Part shown: piece by piece, positions 1 to 10,100 of the stretch
Position numbering within the stretch: position 1 is the stretch's first letter
Layout of the letters: each line of letters begins with the position of its first letter
Assembly: GCA_964516845.1 (NCBI GenBank)
Contig: CAZEXP010000006.1
Location: 1 to 64,000, forward strand
Length of the DNA stretch: 64,000 nucleotides
Origin: JAPEKQ01 sp964516845
Lineage (GTDB): Bacteria > Joyebacterota > Joyebacteria > Joyebacterales > Joyebacteraceae
Reading direction: 5' to 3'
The notes under the pieces: model-generated
Told to the model about the DNA's origin: nothing
Databases searched by the model: none
The model's input: the letters and a program-made list of their open reading frames with translations, nothing else
Program-made: the position numbers and the translations under genes

Positions 1-696
1 GAGTTCACGCAGCTGGAACTCTACGAGGCCTACGCCGACTACAACGACATGATGGAACTCACGGAGGCGCTTTTCGAGAGGATCGCGCTCAAGCTCCACG
101 GCAGGACGTCGTTCGAGTACGGTGACATGACGATCGACCTCAAGCGTCCCTGGAAGCGGCTTCGCGTCATGGACGCGGTCGCCGATGTCGTCGGTGCCGA
201 CGCGATGAAGGACCCCGTCACGCTCTTCGAGGCGGCCCGGGGCAGGGGCGTCGACATCGAGACGGGCGCAGGCCCCGGCGAGTGCGTCGAGAAGATCCTC
301 GACCAGCTCGTCGAGCCGAACCTGATGGAGCCGACGTTCCTTATCGACTACCCGATGGAGATCTCTCCGCTCGCGAAGCAGTCCCCGGACGATCCCGATA
401 TCGTCGAGCGCTTTGAGGTCTTCATCGCCGGGCTCGAACTCGGCAATTCGTTCAGCGAACTCAACGATCCCGACGAGCAGCTTCGTCGCTTCAAAGCACA
501 GGTTGAGAAGCGCGCGGAGGGTGACCCGGAGGCGCACGGCATGGACGAGGATTTCGTGACGGCGCTCATGCACGGCATGCCGCCGACCGGTGGACTCGGA
601 CTCGGGATCGACCGGATGGTGATGCTCTTCACCGGCGCGCCCGGCATACGGGACGTCATCCTGTTCCCGCCGATGCGTCCGGACCGGAAGGAGTAG
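1..696 (+). CDS. lysS: Lysyl-tRNA synthetase, class II (C-terminal part)
   Basis: This is the 3' end of a gene that starts left of the window; the reading frame is open from base 1. The product would charge tRNA-Lys in the cytoplasm. Visible are the class II catalytic-core segment beginning EFTQLELYEAYADYNDMM and, near the C terminus, motif 3 in GLGLGIDRMVMLFTG followed by the family ending RDVILFPPMRP. About 231 residues are present of the usual 490-510. The stop is 2 bases before the GTG of the lolC-like gene, so the two are probably co-transcribed. Function is clear; only the missing N-terminal anticodon-binding part cannot be judged. Confidence 0.97.
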   Translation, partial: EFTQLELYEAYADYNDMMELTEALFERIALKLHGRTSFEYGDMTIDLKRPWKRLRVMDAVADVVGADAMKDPVTLFEAARGRGVDIETGAGPGECVEKILDQLVEPNLMEPTFLIDYPMEISPLAKQSPDDPDIVERFEVFIAGLELGNSFSELNDPDEQLRRFKAQVEKRAEGDPEAHGMDEDFVTALMHGMPPTGGLGLGIDRMVMLFTGAPGIRDVILFPPMRPDRKE

Positions 697-698
697 CG

Positions 699-1931
699 GT
701 GTCGTTTGAATGGTTTGTCGCCTGGCGCTATCTGAGGGCGAAGCGGAAGACGAGATTCATCTCGATCATCTCGATCATCTCGATCGTGGGTGTGGCGGTC
801 GGCGTGATGGCGCTGACGGTCGTGCTCGCCGTGATGAACGGATTCGAACAGGAGATCCATCAGAGGATCATAGGTATCAACGCGCACGTCATCCTGCTCA
901 AGTACGGTGCGGAACCGGTGACCGACTACGAGGCCCTGACACAGCTCGTCGAGACCGTCCCCGGCGTGGTGGCCGCCGCACCCTTCACGTACGCGAAGGG
1001 CGTGCTCAGGGGGAACGAGCGGTCCGATGGCGGCGTCATTCGCGGGACCGACCTCGTGCAGGAGGGGCGCGTGACCGACGTCCTCGAGAATATCACACCG
1101 AGGATCGAGACCCTGCACTCGGGGCCCGGCGAGATTCCGAAGATGGTTCTCGGCGACGAGCTCGCGCTGCGGTTGCGAGCGAACGTCGGGGACACCGTTG
1201 CGGTCACGTCTCCGTTCGACTACATCATGACACCGATGGGTCTGATGCCGTCCGTTGCAGGCTTCGAGGTCGTCGGCCTGTACAGCTCCGGGATGTACGA
1301 GTACGACCAGCAGCTCGTCTATATCGACCTTGATGAAGCCCGCGCGCTGTTCGGCCTCGGTGACGGGGTCACGGGCATCGAGGTGCGCGTCGACGATCCA
1401 TACCGGGCGCCTGAGGTCGCCGCCGCGATCGTGGAGCGGGTCGGTGGCTTCCCATATCGCGCGAACAACTGGATCCAGCTGAACCGCAACCTGTTCACAT
1501 GGATGAAGACCGAGAAGAGAGTCATGTTCTGGATCCTCTCGCTCATCATCATGGTCGCCGCGTTCAACATCGCCAGCACGCTCATCATGGTCGTGATGGA
1601 GAAGACAAAGGACATCGGCGTGATGAAGTCGATGGGGGCGACGGCCAGGTCCATCATGCGGATCTTCGTCGCGGAGGGGCTCGTCAGCGGTGTCGCCGGG
1701 ACGATCATCGGCAGCGTCGGAGGGTATGTCCTGGCAACGCTGCTCGATCGCTACCAGTTCATATCCCTGCCGGGCGACGTCTACCCGATCGAGACCCTGC
1801 CCGTGCTCATGCGCGTGAGCGACTTCGCCTTCGTCGCCATCGCCGCGATCGCCATCAGTTTCGTGGCGGCGCTCTACCCGTCGTGGAAGGCGTCGAGGCT
1901 CGACCCGGTGGAGGCTATCCGCAATGAGTAG
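699..1931 (+). CDS. lolC: Lipoprotein-releasing ABC transporter permease (LolC/LolE family)
   Basis: A 410-residue FtsX/MacB-type inner-membrane permease. With the ATPase encoded next to it, it should extract outer-membrane lipoproteins from the inner membrane and pass them to the LolA carrier. One membrane segment lies near residues 20-45, then a large periplasmic domain (about 50-265), then three segments in the last 140 residues with the family motif EKTKDIGVMKSMGA. It begins with the LolC/E-like FEWFVAWRYLRAKRKTRFIS. The start is GTG at 699, 2 bases after lysS. The last 8 bases overlap lolD. Only one permease gene is present, so the transporter may be a homodimer (LolF-like); the symbol does not distinguish LolC, LolE and LolF. 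Confidence 0.92.
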   Translation: MSFEWFVAWRYLRAKRKTRFISIISIISIVGVAVGVMALTVVLAVMNGFEQEIHQRIIGINAHVILLKYGAEPVTDYEALTQLVETVPGVVAAAPFTYAKGVLRGNERSDGGVIRGTDLVQEGRVTDVLENITPRIETLHSGPGEIPKMVLGDELALRLRANVGDTVAVTSPFDYIMTPMGLMPSVAGFEVVGLYSSGMYEYDQQLVYIDLDEARALFGLGDGVTGIEVRVDDPYRAPEVAAAIVERVGGFPYRANNWIQLNRNLFTWMKTEKRVMFWILSLIIMVAAFNIASTLIMVVMEKTKDIGVMKSMGATARSIMRIFVAEGLVSGVAGTIIGSVGGYVLATLLDRYQFISLPGDVYPIETLPVLMRVSDFAFVAIAAIAISFVAALYPSWKASRLDPVEAIRNE

Positions 1932-2664
1932 CGCGAACGGGACAGAGACCGCCGTCGACGGGCGGAAGGACGACGGCATGCTCCGGGTCGAGGGCGTGAC
2001 CAAGACGTTCGATACGGGGCCGACGACGCTTGATGTTCTCCGCGGCGTCGATCTCGACATCACGCGGGGCGAGATCCTCGCGATCATTGGACCATCGGGC
2101 GTCGGGAAGAGCACGCTGCTTCACATCATGGGAACGCTCGACCGCCCGACGAAGGGGCGTGTCATGATCGACGGAACGGACGTCTTCGCGCTTCAGGATG
2201 AGGCGATGGCGGCCTTCCGCAACCGGACCGTCGGATTCGTGTTTCAGTTCCACCATCTGCTGCGCGAGCTCACGGCGCTCGAGAACGTCATGATGCCGTG
2301 TCTCATCGGGGGCGAGTCCGCGCAGGACGCGACCCGCTCCGCGCGCGAGATGCTCGATCGTGTAGGACTCGCGGAACGCGCGGAACACAGGCCGGGCGAG
2401 CTCTCCGGCGGCGAGGAGCAGCGCGTTGCCGTGGCCAGGGCGCTCGTCAACGGTCCCTCGGTCATCATGGCCGACGAGCCGTCGGGGAATCTCGACCGCG
2501 CGAGCGCACGCGACCTCCATGACCTCATATGGGAACTCAGGGAATCGCTCGGACAGACGTTCGTGATCGTCACGCACAACTCGGAGCTCTACGAACGAGC
2601 GGACCGCGTGGTGACGCTTCGTGAGGGACGGGCCGTCGAGTCCGGCGCGGCAGGCACCGGATAG
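1924..2664 (+). CDS. lolD: Lipoprotein-releasing system ATP-binding protein
   Basis: ABC ATPase of 246 residues that should power the Lol permease encoded just upstream. Walker A GPSGVGKST is at residues 56-64, the signature is LSGGEEQRVAVARAL, and Walker B is VIMADEPSGNLD, where the N-L-D ending is typical of the MacB/LolD group. The ATG lies inside the 3' end of lolC (overlap 1924-1931), indicating translational coupling. A hydrophilic N-terminal stretch of about 18 residues precedes the conserved LRVEGVTKTF. Signature position 5 is Glu instead of the common Gln, a minor variation. Specificity for Lol rather than a MacB efflux pump is inferred from the partner permease. Confidence 0.93.
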   Translation: MSSANGTETAVDGRKDDGMLRVEGVTKTFDTGPTTLDVLRGVDLDITRGEILAIIGPSGVGKSTLLHIMGTLDRPTKGRVMIDGTDVFALQDEAMAAFRNRTVGFVFQFHHLLRELTALENVMMPCLIGGESAQDATRSAREMLDRVGLAERAEHRPGELSGGEEQRVAVARALVNGPSVIMADEPSGNLDRASARDLHDLIWELRESLGQTFVIVTHNSELYERADRVVTLREGRAVESGAAGTG

Positions 2665-2669
2665 CGATC

Positions 2670-3233
2670 ATGCTCTGCGACGACTGCGGGAAGCCCGCGA
2701 ACATACGATACGTGGAGATGGTGGACGGCGAACTCCGTGACCTCCATCTGTGCGACGCCTGCGCGAACACCAGAGGGATGGCGCTCTCGCTCTCGCCGCT
2801 CGCCGGGCCGCTCGTCAATCTGCTGATGGGGCTTCTCGACGAGATGGGTGCGGGCCAGGTTCCGGCGGACGCCGGGCCGGTCTGTCCCGAGTGCGGCCTG
2901 ACGCACGCGGAGTTCCGAAGCTCGGGGAAGCTCGGGTGTCCCGCTTGCTACGAGGCGTTCGCCGCGGAACTCAAGCCGTTGCTCCGGCGCATTCACGGCA
3001 GCACGGTGCACGCAGGTACTATCCCCTCCAAGGCACCGTCGGACATTGAGAGCAGCCGCCGCGTCAGAGTCCTTCAGCTCGAGCAGCAGCGGGCGGTCCG
3101 CGCCGAGGAGTACGAGCGGGCGGCCGAACTCAGAGACCAGATCAGACGTCTGGAGTCGGACATGACCTCGGGCGAGGCTGACGGCGAGAGACCGTCGGCG
3201 GATGACGCGGGAGGCGAGGATGTGGACGTTTGA
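2670..3233 (+). CDS. mcsA: McsA-like zinc/UVR-motif activator of protein arginine kinase
   Basis: A 187-residue protein with four CxxC pairs (C3/C6, C28/C31, C72/C75, C90/C93), expected to bind zinc. A UVR motif lies near residues 131-162 with core AEEYERAAELRDQIRRLE. This is the McsA architecture. In Bacillus and relatives McsA activates the arginine kinase McsB and connects it to ClpC-dependent degradation. The gene begins 5 bases after lolD and overlaps mcsB, so the stress-proteostasis genes look co-transcribed with lipoprotein-export genes. No CtsR repressor gene, the usual fourth partner in Firmicutes, is seen in the window. Confidence 0.9.
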   Translation: MLCDDCGKPANIRYVEMVDGELRDLHLCDACANTRGMALSLSPLAGPLVNLLMGLLDEMGAGQVPADAGPVCPECGLTHAEFRSSGKLGCPACYEAFAAELKPLLRRIHGSTVHAGTIPSKAPSDIESSRRVRVLQLEQQRAVRAEEYERAAELRDQIRRLESDMTSGEADGERPSADDAGGEDVDV

Positions 3234-4287
3234 GTCCATGGTGGGGCAGCCCTCAAGCTGGCTCGACGCGTCCGGGCCCCGCGCCGATGTCGTCCTGTCG
3301 ACACGCGTGCGCCTCGCAAGGAATCTCTCCGGTCACCCGTTCCCGACGAGGGCGGCCATCGAGGATCTGGAAGCTGTCGAGGAGAAGGTGCTGACGTCGG
3401 CGTCGAAGAGCAACTACCTCACGAACGCGCTCGTCATCCGGATGGGCAAGGCGGGTCCGCCCGTACGCCAGATCCTCGTCGAACGTCATGTCGCGAGCCC
3501 CTCCTTCGGGACACAGCCCGAAGGCAGGGCCGTCATCATCGGCGAGAACGAAGTCGTCAGCGCAATGGTTAACGAGGAGGATCATCTCCGGCTCCAGAGC
3601 CTTCGGAGCGGCCTCCAGCCGCTCGATGCGTGGAGGTTCATCTCGCGGGTCGACGTCGAAGTGGAGCGGAATTTGCAGTATGCGTTCTCGAAGGACTGGG
3701 GCTATCTGACCTCGTGCCCGACGAATGTGGGCACGGGGGTCCGTGTCTCGGTGTTCGTGCACCTGGTAGGTCTTGCCAGGCTAGGCGAAATTGCGCAAGT
3801 GCTTGGTGGCATTTCGAAGCTCGGGCTCTCGGTTCGCGGCTTCTACGGCGAGCGGAGCGCGGCGCTCGGCGGGTTCTTCCAGGTGTCGAATCAGACAACG
3901 CTGGGTCAGTCTGAAGAAGACATCGCATACACCGTCGAACGGATCAGCAGTCGGATCGTCGAACTCGAGCTCAAGGCGCGCGAGGAACTCGTCGCCCGGG
4001 CCGGAAGGAAGATCGAGGACGAGGTCTGGCGTGCACACGGGATCCTCACGAGCGCCAGAGTGATGTCGTCGGAAGAGGTCATGTCGCTCTGTTCCTCGCT
4101 GAGACTCGGCGTGGCTCGGGGCATCATCGACGGCATCGATCTCGGGACGCTGAACAGGCTGCTCGTCATGACACAGCCGGGTCACCTGAAGTACTTCCAC
4201 GGTGAGAACCCGAGCAGCGACGAGCGCGACCGGATGCGGGCGGACCTGATCAGACGAGAACTGAGTGACCGGAAGCGCACGCAGTAG
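3220..4287 (+). CDS. mcsB: Protein arginine kinase
   Basis: A 355-residue phosphagen-kinase-fold enzyme that phosphorylates arginine side chains and so marks proteins for ClpC(P). Family motifs are VVLSTRVRLARNL near the N terminus, the catalytic region with NEEDHLRLQ, and SCPTNVGTGVRVSVFVHL. The C-terminal segment LGTLNRLLVMTQPGHLK is also typical of McsB. I chose ATG 3220 because GGGAGG at 3209-3214 lies 5 bases upstream; ATG 3202 in frame is an alternative with six more residues. It overlaps mcsA by 14 bases and precedes clpC by 61 bases. Length and motifs look intact. Confidence 0.93.
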   Translation: MWTFESMVGQPSSWLDASGPRADVVLSTRVRLARNLSGHPFPTRAAIEDLEAVEEKVLTSASKSNYLTNALVIRMGKAGPPVRQILVERHVASPSFGTQPEGRAVIIGENEVVSAMVNEEDHLRLQSLRSGLQPLDAWRFISRVDVEVERNLQYAFSKDWGYLTSCPTNVGTGVRVSVFVHLVGLARLGEIAQVLGGISKLGLSVRGFYGERSAALGGFFQVSNQTTLGQSEEDIAYTVERISSRIVELELKAREELVARAGRKIEDEVWRAHGILTSARVMSSEEVMSLCSSLRLGVARGIIDGIDLGTLNRLLVMTQPGHLKYFHGENPSSDERDRMRADLIRRELSDRKRTQ

Positions 4288-4348
4288 ACGGCCGGCGGCA
4301 CGATGACGACGCCGGTCCGGCCGCCGACACGGCGACGCGGAGGAAACA

Positions 4349-6969
4349 ATGCACAGACAAAGGGATTTCACGCCGAGGGTGCGGAGGGTGCTCTACTTCG
4401 CTCGTGAGGAGGCCGCGCGTCTCCACCACGACTATCTTGGCACGGAGCACCTCCTCCTCGGGATAGTGAGAGAGGGAGAGGGCGTGGCGGCGACGGTGCT
4501 CCGGGAACTCGCCATCGATCTCGATGCTGTCCGCGAGCATGTTGAGGAGTACGTCGCGCGCGGGAGCTACAGCGCCTCCATGAAGGAGACGCAGTGGACG
4601 CCCCGGGCGAAGACTGTCCTCGAACTCGCGCGCGAGGAGGCGAGGATCCTGCATCATCAGTACATCGGGACCGAGCATCTGCTGCTCGCGCTCATCCGCG
4701 AGGGCGAGGGCGTCGCGGCGAAGGCGCTGCGCGATCTCGACGTGGACCTCAGGACCGCCAGGGAGACTGTGATGCGCGTGCTGGGTGGCGGTGGTGGCGC
4801 TGAGATGGTGGCCGAGCCGGCCGTCGAACCCGCGGAATCCGAGACGCCGACGCTGGACCAGTACGGTCGCGACCTGACGAAGATGGCGCGGGCCGGACTG
4901 CTCGACCCCGTCATCGGCAGACAGCATGAGATCGAGCGCGTTCTACAGGTGCTGTCGCGGAGGAAGAAGAACAACCCGGTCCTCATCGGCGAGCCCGGTG
5001 TCGGCAAGACCGCCGTCGTCGAGGGGCTGGCGCAGAGGATCGTTGAGAACGAGGTCCCCTCGACGCTGAAGGACAAGCGTCTCATCATGCTCGACCTTTC
5101 ATCGACGGTCGCCGGCACGAAGTACCGCGGCCAGTTCGAGGAACGGCTGAAGACACTCATCACCGAGATTCGCGAGTGCGACAACGTCATCATCTTCATC
5201 GACGAGCTCCACACGATCGTAGGGGCCGGCGGCGCCGAGGGCGCCATCGACGCGGCAAACATGCTCAAGCCGGCTCTGGCGCGCGGAGAGCTTCAGTGCA
5301 TCGGCGCGACGACGCTCGACGAGTATCGCAAGCACATCGAGAAGGACGGAGCGTTGGAGCGCAGGTTCCAGCCTATCATCGTTGACGCGCCGACCGTCGA
5401 GCAGACGATCGAGATCCTCAAGGGGCTCAGGTGCCGGTACGAGGAGCACCACAAGGCGGAGATCACTGACGAGGCCATCGTCGCGGCGGCGAAGTTCGCT
5501 GACCGATACATCTCGGACCGCTTCCTGCCGGACAAGGCGATCGACGTGATCGACGAGGCCGGGGCGCGGGCGCGTCTGGAGATCAATGCCATACCGCTGG
5601 AGATCCGCGAACTCGAGCAGAAGCTCGACGGCGTCTCGTGCGAGAAGCGCACGGCCAGCGAGTCACAGGAATTCGAGCGGGCCGCGGAGTTCAGAGACCG
5701 GGAGCGCGCCATCAAGGAGAAGCTCGAGAAGGCTCGGAAGGAACTCGTCAACGCGAAGCAGGAACAGAAGGCGAAGGTCACGGCAGAGGATGTCGCCGAG
5801 GTCGTCGCGGGGATGACCGGGATCCCGGTCAAGAAGCTGGCGCAGGAGGAGAGCAGGAAGCTCCTCCACATGGAGGACGAACTCCGGAAGCGCGTCGTGG
5901 GTCAGGAAGAGGCGCTGACGCAGATATCGAAGGCCATTCGCCGGAACCGCGCCGGGCTCAGGGATCCGCGTCGCCCGATCGGGTCGTTCATCTTCCTCGG
6001 CCCGACCGGCGTGGGGAAGACCGAGCTGGCGCGAACGCTCGCCTCGTTCATGTTCGAGGACGACAATGCGCTCGTGCGGCTCGACATGTCGGAGTACATG
6101 GAGCGCTTCGCCGTCTCTCGTCTGATGGGTGCTCCTCCGGGCTATGTCGGATATGAGGAGGGCGGACAGCTCACCGAGCGCGTGAGGAGACGCCCGTACT
6201 CGGTCGTGTTGTTCGATGAGATCGAGAAGGCGCATCCGGACGTTTTCAACATTCTTCTCCAGGTACTCGAGGACGGCCAGCTCACCGACAGCTTCGGTCG
6301 CGTGGTCGACTTCCGCAACACGGTCATCATCATGACGTCGAACGTCGGCGCGCGCGACATCGCGAAGCGTGGCGGGATCGGTTTCCAGCAGGAAGAGAAC
6401 ACCGAGAGCGACTACGCACAGATGAAGGGAAAGGTTACCGAGGAGCTCAGGCAGGTGTTCAACCCCGAGTTTCTCAACAGAGTTGACGCGAGCGTCGTCT
6501 TCCACTCGCTCGGCGTCGATGAGATGCGTCTGATCATCGACATACTGCTCCGGCAGGTCGAGGAGCGGCTCGAGGAAGCGAACATCAGTCTCAAGATCAG
6601 CGCGGGGGCGAAGGACGTGCTCATCGAGCAGGGATTCGATCCTGCGTTCGGAGCGCGGCCCGTGCGTCGGGCGATCCAGCGGCTCCTGGAGGATCCGCTC
6701 TCGGAGGAGATCCTCAAGGGGCGGTTCGACGATGGTGGCTCGATCAACGTCGAACGCAAGGGTGACGAACTGGCATTCAAGACGGCCCGCAAGACGGCGG
6801 CTGCTGCNNNNNNNNNNNNNNNNNNNNNNNNNNNNNNNNNNNNNNNNNNNNNNNNNNNNNNNNNNNNNNNNNNNNNNNNNNNNNNNNNNNNNNNNNNNNN
6901 NNNNNNNAACGCAAGGGTGACGAACTGGCATTCAAGACGGCCCGCAAGACGGCGGCTGCTGCAGCCTAG
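4349..6969 (+). CDS. clpC: ATP-dependent Clp protease ATP-binding subunit ClpC (interrupted by an assembly gap)
   Basis: Hsp100 unfoldase with two Clp-N repeats (residues about 1-75 and 80-143), an AAA1 domain with GEPGVGKTAVVEG, a central UVR/M-domain segment (EFERAAEFRDRERAIKEKLE) and an AAA2 domain with GPTGVGKTELART. It should unfold arginine-phosphorylated proteins for ClpP. ATG 4349 has GGAGG just upstream. The coding sequence appears broken by 100 Ns (6808-6907), but the 55 bases on each side of the Ns are identical. Removing 155 bases (one copy plus the Ns) gives an intact frame of 822 codons ending at TAG 6967-6969. The gene is therefore almost certainly whole and the interruption is artificial. 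Confidence 0.95.
6753..6807 (+). repeat. Left copy of the artificial 55-base duplication at the gap
   Basis: Identical to 6908-6962 across the N gap. It encodes the ClpC C-terminal tail (core ERKGDELAFKTARKTAAA). Interpreted as contig-end overlap, not a biological repeat. Confidence 0.93.
6808..6907. other. 100-N scaffold gap with no real missing sequence
   Basis: Exactly 100 Ns, the conventional placeholder for an unknown gap. The 55 bases before (6753-6807) and after (6908-6962) are identical, as expected when two contigs overlap by one assembly k-mer but were not merged. The clpC reading frame closes perfectly when one copy and the Ns are removed. Confidence 0.95.
6908..6962 (+). repeat. 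Right copy of the artificial 55-base duplication at the gap
   Basis: Identical to 6753-6807. Read in the clpC frame it continues to two more alanine codons and the TAG stop at 6967-6969. Confidence 0.93.
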
Positions 6970-6987
6970 CGGTCGCTTTGCGACCGC
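6969..6987 (+). terminator. Hairpin directly at the clpC stop
   Basis: Perfect 8-base stem GCGGTCGC / GCGACCGC with loop TTT. There is no T tract after it, so it may stabilise the mRNA 3' end or be part of a compound terminator with the two hairpins that follow. Confidence 0.5.
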
Positions 6988-7003
6988 CGGTAGCAGCGGC
7001 TTG

Positions 7004-7022
7004 GCAGTTGCTGCGCAACTGC
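7004..7022 (+). terminator. Second hairpin downstream of clpC
   Basis: Perfect 8-base stem GCAGTTGC / GCAACTGC with loop TGC, 16 bases after the first hairpin. No T tract follows. Confidence 0.4.
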
Positions 7023-7052
7023 AGACGCCGGTGAGTCGAACAGGGTGAAATC

Positions 7053-7092
7053 ACACGTCGTGCGGCCGCGGAGACGCGGCCGCGGGCGTGTT
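7053..7092 (+). terminator. Probable intrinsic terminator after the lysS-clpC genes
   Basis: A GC-only stem CGGCCGCG / CGCGGCCG with loop GAGA (7063-7082), flanked by CACG and CGTG that can extend it, and followed by a short TTT. It is the third and strongest hairpin between clpC and tamB. With only three Ts, termination may be partial. Confidence 0.55.
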
Positions 7093-7138
7093 TGCGCGTT
7101 CCTGCCACATGGACCACTGCTGAGGCGGAGAGGAAGCG

Positions 7139-10100
7139 ATGCGACACCGCAGATGGGTCCTCATCCTCGCCGTCATCCTGCTTGGCATCATTCCGGCGAC
7201 ACTGGTTGCGCTCCGACTTGCGACCCGTCGCCCCGCCGTCCGGAGCGCTCTCCTCTCACGATTCGTTCCATCGATCGAGGGCACGATCGACGTCGGCGAC
7301 CTGGAGGTCGGCGGCGCCTCGGTCCGGTTCACGGACGTCCGCATCAGCCTTGATGACGGGAGCTCGGTCGTTCTGCCCTCCGGCAGCGCAAGCGTCAGCT
7401 ACAGGGATTTCCTTGCGAACGGTTTTGACCTCGGCAGCAGCCTGAGCACTCTGATCCTGACGGATCCATCCATCACGATCGAGGTTGGAGGAAGTCCCGA
7501 TGAGCTCGGCGCGAGAGGCGCCGAGGTGACCGGGACCAGCGAGGGTGTCGATCTGCTGATGCGGAGTCTTCCCGACTACCTCGGCGTCAGCGGCGGAACG
7601 GTGATCGTCCTCGACCGGGCCTCCGGGCGGTCGCTCGAGATCAGCAACCTGGACATGCTTCTCGAGCGCACGGCCGAGGGAGACCTCGACGGGCGGGCCG
7701 GCGGTGCGATCATGTCTGCCGGCGCGTCGAACCTCTCTGCACGGGTTCGTCTGGCCGAAGAAGGACTCTCGGTGGTTGGACATATCGAGGCGGCGCGGGT
7801 CTCTCCCGACGTCTACCTGCCGCTTCCCGACGGTGTCACCGCCCTCGAAGGCGTCGTGTCCGCGGGCTTTCACATTCAGGCGGCAGCGGGGGAGGGCTTC
7901 GGCCTTCGGATCGACACGAAGCTCCGCGGGGCGACGTTCGAGGTCGGAGATGCCGACACGGTCAAGGGCGTAGAGGGATCGTTCGCGTACGAAGAGGGCG
8001 TGGTCTCGATCGAGGGGATCGACGGCCGCTGGCGTGGCGCCGAGCTTTCGGTCCGCGGCGGCGAGCTGGATCTGGACTCGGGCACGCTGCGAGATCTGAG
8101 CGTTGAGGCGACGGGCGTGCCGGCGGGCGTCGTGCGCGAGCTGGGAGGGGAAGATCTGCCGACGCTGGAGGGCAGGATCTCGCTGACGGCTGAGCTCTCG
8201 GGGCGCATGTCATCGCCGGATGCCATCGTCACCATCTCCTCGCAACATCTCGTCGTTGCGGGGGTCGCCGTCGAGGACATCGCGGCCGCCGGACGGTATC
8301 GGGACGGGACCGTGGAGATCGAGCAGGCCCGCGCAGCGCTTCTGGGCGGCGCGGTCGGCGCCCGAGGAACGCTGACGGCAGACGACGGGACCGGCGAGCC
8401 GTACATTGAGCTTCGCGGTTCGGTCTCGTCGATCGACCTCGCCGAACTGGCTGCTCTCGGTTGGGCCGAAGCGCTTGCCGGGACGGCGAGCCTGAACGAT
8501 ATCGTTCTCGTCAGCCGCGGCGGACGCAACTCGGGCGAGCTCCTGTTGAGCTACGACAACGTCCGCTACGGAGAGATCGCTCTCGGCAGCGGCGCTGGAG
8601 GACTGCTCGTTCGCGACGAGAAGGCGTATGTCACCTTGAGTTCTCCCGAGATGGGCTACGGGCTCTCGGGTGAGGTCGAGCTGGGTGGTGAGGGGCATCG
8701 GATCGACGGAGACATCCTGCTGTCGGGTCTGCGGGGTGACGCGCTCGTCGCCGGTCCCGCCGGGCGGTATCTGCCTCTGAAGCTCGACGGCCCCATCCAC
8801 GTGTCGGGTTCCATTCCGGAGGTCGACATCGACGGCATCGTCGGTCTGACGGCGGCGGAGGCGGCGGCCACGATTCGTGTGACCGGTCGCGGCCGTTCCG
8901 CCGGGTCCGGGACGGAACTCGCGCTCATGCTCGAATCCGATGATGCGTCCGCGCGTGGCGTCGATCTGCCGTTCGTGGCGGAACTCTCCGTGTCGCCTGC
9001 CGCTCTGACGTTGAGCCGGTTCGAGGCTGCCGGATTCGCCGAAGCCTCCGGAACGTTGACCCTGGGCGACACGCCCGGTCTCCGGGCGAGCGCGGTGCTC
9101 TCCGGGGCGCCGGCGAAGAGCGCGTATCGTCTGGCGACCGGGGCGGAGGCCCCCGCATCGCTCGACGGCCTCGCATTCATGTCGGCGTCGGTGCGCGGGC
9201 CGGTGGGCGATCTCGAGGGGTCCGGGCAGCTGCAGCTGGCTCGGGCGAGCGTCGGCGATGTGAGCGACCTGAATGCCGTGCTGGTCGCGGGCCTTGCCGA
9301 CGGCGTCTTCGACATCCGAGAGGCGACGATCGAACACGGCGGCTCCGAGATCCTTCGGGCTGATGGAAGCGTCGGACTCGGTGGCGCCGTCACGCTCGCG
9401 ATCCACGGAGACGGGATTCCCGGTCCGCTCATGGGCGGCGACGAGAGCACCCGGTTCTCGCTCGCCATGGGTGTGGACGGGACCATCGAAAGCCCCACCT
9501 TCGACTGTAGGGTGGAGTCGGAGCACGGGGAGTTCCTAGGCGTGCCGTTCGATCGGTTCCTTGCGCGCGCGTCCGCCGCCGGCGGAGAGATCTCGCTCGA
9601 CCAGTTGACACTCGACCGCGAGGGATCGTACCGCGTTCGCGCCACCGGGCGGACGCCGCTCGGTGCCGTGGTCGACCCCGAGGGACCGGCCGAGGGCGAG
9701 CTGACGCTCGAGGTCGAGGACGATCCGATCGCGCTAATCGGCGCCCTGACCGGGATCTTCGAGGAGGCAAGGGGCGACGGGCGGATGATGCTCCATTTCG
9801 TCGGCGACCGCGAGTCGTTTGCGCTCGTGCGCGGCGAAGTGGACGCGCGGGCCGGCAGGGTCAGCTCCGCGGGTGTGTTCGACGAACTCACGGACGTGGT
9901 CGTCTCGGCGTCGATTGTCGATGGTTACCTCGCGAGCGGCCGGATCACGGCCGCCGTGGATGGGCGAATGATCGAGATCACGTCGCGCCGGAGCGTTCTG
10001 GTCGACGGACGGATCCTCGAACCTCTCGTGGTCGGGGGCGTGGATGTCGGGATCCTGGCGCTGACGACCGACGAGCGCGGTGTCGAGGTCAGCATCCCCG

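Noticed and set aside
348..2114. Long open frame on the - strand across lysS and the lolC-like gene
   Set aside because: It runs antisense to genes with clear family motifs and its product is Arg/His-rich without any domain, as expected from GC-rich third-position bias.
5663..6931. Long - strand frame across clpC and the N gap
   Set aside because: It reads through the Ns and antisense to ClpC; the product has no recognisable motif.
6753..6962. 55-base direct repeat flanking the N gap read as a mobile element or recombination site
   Set aside because: The repeat coincides exactly with the contig ends and removing one copy restores clpC; it is an assembly product.
7004..7092. Three hairpins after clpC as a CRISPR or repeat array
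   Set aside because: The hairpin arms are unrelated to each other and spacing is irregular; they are better read as terminator or mRNA-end structures.
8210..9891. Several long - strand frames inside tamB
   Set aside because: They are antisense shadows of a gene with strong coding signal and contain no conserved domain.
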